From RGIG6904 sp024680835 (GTDB lineage Bacteria; Bacillota; Clostridia; Lachnospirales; Lachnospiraceae): a stretch of DNA of 6,298 nucleotides. Location: contig JAILBP010000027.1 in NCBI GenBank assembly GCA_024680835.1, positions 1-6,298 of the forward strand, written 5' to 3'. The notes below the pieces were generated by a model. The model did no database searches and had not been told where the DNA came from. It saw only the letters and a program-made list of their open reading frames with translations. This document shows positions 5,931 through 6,298 of the stretch, one piece after another. Each line of letters begins with the position of its first letter. Positions within the stretch are counted from its first letter, which is position 1. Both the position numbers and the translations under genes were made by a program.

Positions 5931-5950
5931 CAAAAACTGCTATCTTGCAT

Positions 5951-6298
5951 TCATATATCCTCTCCGAGGTCATGAAGAAGGTAGTAGTCAAAATAATCCA
6001 CCCTTGTTTTCTCAAGCTGGGTATTAAATACTTTCTCTCTTTCTTCCTCACTGTTAAAGAATCCCGAGTGAAGCTTGGTGGCCAGCGTAAATTCGTTTCT
6101 GTTATGTCTGCTTACCAGTGCTTCACCGGCAGCATCCTCACTCTTGAACCCACAATACATCCAGGCAGTATCAAAGTAAGTAAAGCCTTCGGATATAAAG
6201 TAATCCACCATCTTCTTGGTAAGCTCGATATCGATGTTTCCAAACTTTCCGGATGTAGCAAGTTCAGGAAGTCTCATCATTCCGAAACCAAGTTTCTT
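5951..6298 (-). pseudogene. Aldo/keto reductase, N-terminal fragment truncated at its 3' end
   Basis: The frame enters from the right edge (KKLGFGMMRLPEL), so the true start is outside the window; 115 residues are visible before a TGA at 5951-5953. The family consists of NAD(P)H-dependent TIM-barrel oxidoreductases, and related clostridial members are normally well over 300 residues. The catalytic tetrad is present at visible residues Asp43 and Tyr48 (YFDTAWMY), Lys75 (LATKL) and His109 (YYLLH). Family resemblance then ends within a few residues (DLGEDI, stop). The C-terminal half of the barrel is missing, and I find no continuation in the other minus-strand frames out to 5700. The product could not form a complete barrel, so I call it a broken gene. 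It is separated from the downstream operon by two hairpins and is probably unrelated in function. It may be chromosomal sequence disrupted by insertion or deletion. Confidence 0.8.

Larger units (their letters stand above)
5490..5950. other. Gene-free spacer (461 bp)
   Basis: I find no gene here with a ribosome binding site and credible composition on either strand. The stretch holds two terminator-like hairpins on the right, a 39-base imperfect hairpin, repeat copy 2, and a GC-rich patch (about 5565-5635). The patch contains a small hairpin, TCCGG (5605-5609) pairing with CCGGA (5618-5622) around an 8-base loop. No clear sigma-A promoter for the 68-residue gene was found, although one is expected here. 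An uncharacterised structured leader RNA is possible. Confidence 0.6.

Noticed and set aside
5941..5949. Nine-base match TATCTTGCA at 2-10 and 5941-5949 as attachment-site cores
   Set aside because: It is short enough to arise by chance, one copy lies inside a coding region, and the window edge is arbitrary.

Overview
The window looks like an accessory region of a Bacillota genome, most likely class Clostridia and perhaps Lachnospiraceae. This rests on strong AGGAGG-type ribosome binding sites, moderately AT-rich DNA, tightly packed overlapping genes, and the closest-looking relatives of the two recognisable ATPase and protease genes. The assignment is by eye and carries moderate confidence. 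All convincing genes lie on the minus strand, so the window reads right to left.

Right end (6298 to 5951): the N-terminal third of an aldo/keto reductase. All four catalytic residues are present, but a stop comes just after the catalytic His. It looks like a broken chromosomal gene and may mark the edge of an inserted element. Two terminator-like hairpins follow (about 5901-5930 and 5837-5867).

Spacer (5950 to 5490): no gene that I can support. It holds the terminators, a 39-base imperfect hairpin, one copy of a 32-base direct repeat and a short GC-rich patch.

Putative operon (5489 to 1): a 68-residue small protein; a possible 24-codon leader ORF; a 416-residue VirD4/TraG-type coupling-protein ATPase that begins almost directly at the nucleotide-binding fold, with no membrane anchor; a divergent ClpP protease with an intact Ser-His-Asp triad; then three proteins I do not recognise (248, 416 and at least 376 residues). 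The last three genes overlap or nearly abut, which suggests translational coupling. The last one runs off the left edge. A plausible sigma-A-type promoter with a small dyad lies just upstream of clpP, so clpP and the three unknown genes may also be transcribed separately.

Working idea (inference): this is part of an integrated conjugative or related mobile element in which a soluble DNA-translocase-like ATPase is paired with a dedicated ClpP and novel accessory proteins. No relaxase, VirB4, integrase or Clp ATPase is visible. Conjugation is therefore not proven, and a role outside conjugation, such as defence or element maintenance, remains open.
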